This document shows, one piece after another, positions 33,094 through 33,387 of a stretch of 33,387 bases of DNA. How positions within the stretch are numbered: position 1 is the first letter of the stretch; each line of letters begins with the position of its first letter. The notes under the pieces are model-generated. The model was given only the letters and a program-made list of their open reading frames with translations. It had not been told where the DNA came from and did not search any database. Where the stretch lies: positions 963,171-996,557 of the forward strand of contig JAQGDQ010000030.1 of the NCBI GenBank assembly GCA_030141605.1, read 5' to 3'. The translations under genes were made by a program, and so were the position numbers. Source of the DNA: Tubiluchus corallicola. Taxonomy: Eukaryota; Priapulida; Priapulimorpha; Priapulimorphida; Tubiluchidae.

Positions 33094-33387
33094 TAAACAT
33101 ATCCCAGAGTGAAAAGGAATGGCCAGTTTAGCATTGAGTTTAGTGTGAAATCAAGACTTTGTATTCTTAGTTTTAAATTTTATTGTAGGCAACAGTAAAG
33201 GTGCTTAATCTTTTGAATTTATATACCTGTGTTTTGCTATCTTTCTTTTAATTGTTAAATAACCGTTTGTTTTCAACTAAATGTAGTTGCAAGAAAGAGC
33301 AAGTGTTTATCCTGTAAAAACAAGTTATTTTTGCTTTCTCGAGATACATTACGCCCCTAAATTTGTTGACATTCACGAAAAGCAACA

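Larger units (their letters stand above)
17657..33387 (+). other. Introns of POMT2 and truncated 3' side
   Basis: Fifteen complete introns lie between the listed exons, from about 0.3 kb (30821-31137) to 1.4 kb (18258-19690); all are GT-AG except intron 9 (GC-AG). Intron 2 carries a tRNA-derived repeat, intron 4 a LINE-tail-like segment, intron 9 a hairpin, and intron 12 an inverted-repeat element. Introns 3, 5, 6, 8, 10, 11, 13, 14 and 15 show only AT-rich unstructured sequence to me. 32330-33387 is the start of intron 16: no exon matching the family's C-terminus was found; it contains a CpG-bearing patch (about 32515-32775) and a (TA)n run. Confidence 0.75.

Noticed and set aside
1-33387. 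CRISPR array, operon, phage or bacterial defence system
   Set aside because: The window is animal DNA with spliced genes; no spaced direct-repeat array or compact co-directional gene cluster is present.

Overview
This is AT-rich eukaryotic DNA from a non-vertebrate animal. The evidence is three genes with small exons and GT-AG (two GC-AG) introns, an animal-type protein O-mannosyltransferase gene (POMT2), and two genes of the ApeC (apextrin C-terminal) family, which is known from invertebrates such as cnidarians, molluscs, echinoderms and amphioxus. Microsatellites, small inverted-repeat elements, a decayed LINE and a tRNA-derived repeat fit such a genome. I cannot name the species. All gene models were spliced by hand from splice signals, reading phase and alignment of the two paralogues or comparison with remembered family motifs; no database was consulted.

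Layout. Minus strand, 10302 down to 854: ApeC gene A, five coding exons, 233 aa. Its 6-kb intron 3 (2658-8684) holds pyrimidine-rich tracts, an inverted-repeat element, a long (GTAA/GTCA)n microsatellite, a LINE reverse-transcriptase relic and a 273-aa intronless ORF on the same strand with a signal peptide (5971-5150). Plus strand, 11217-14329: ApeC gene B, also five exons and 233 aa, head to head with A across about 0.9 kb. The 3' end of B is tandemly duplicated, and the second copy is interrupted by a ~103-bp inverted-repeat element that has a relative at 28.9 kb. 14330-17510 is largely empty apart from the duplication and a CpG-containing patch. Plus strand, 17511 to the right edge: POMT2, 16 coding exons giving 641 aa; the last transmembrane exons lie outside the window.

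The ApeC pair encodes small secreted proteins that are a signal peptide plus one ApeC domain, plausibly extracellular microbe-binding or immune factors by analogy with amphioxus apextrin-like proteins. POMT2 is an ER membrane enzyme starting O-mannosyl glycans and has no evident functional link to them. The least explained items are the nested secreted ORF, the displaced intron boundaries and GC donor in ApeC gene A, and the duplicated terminal coding tail of gene B.
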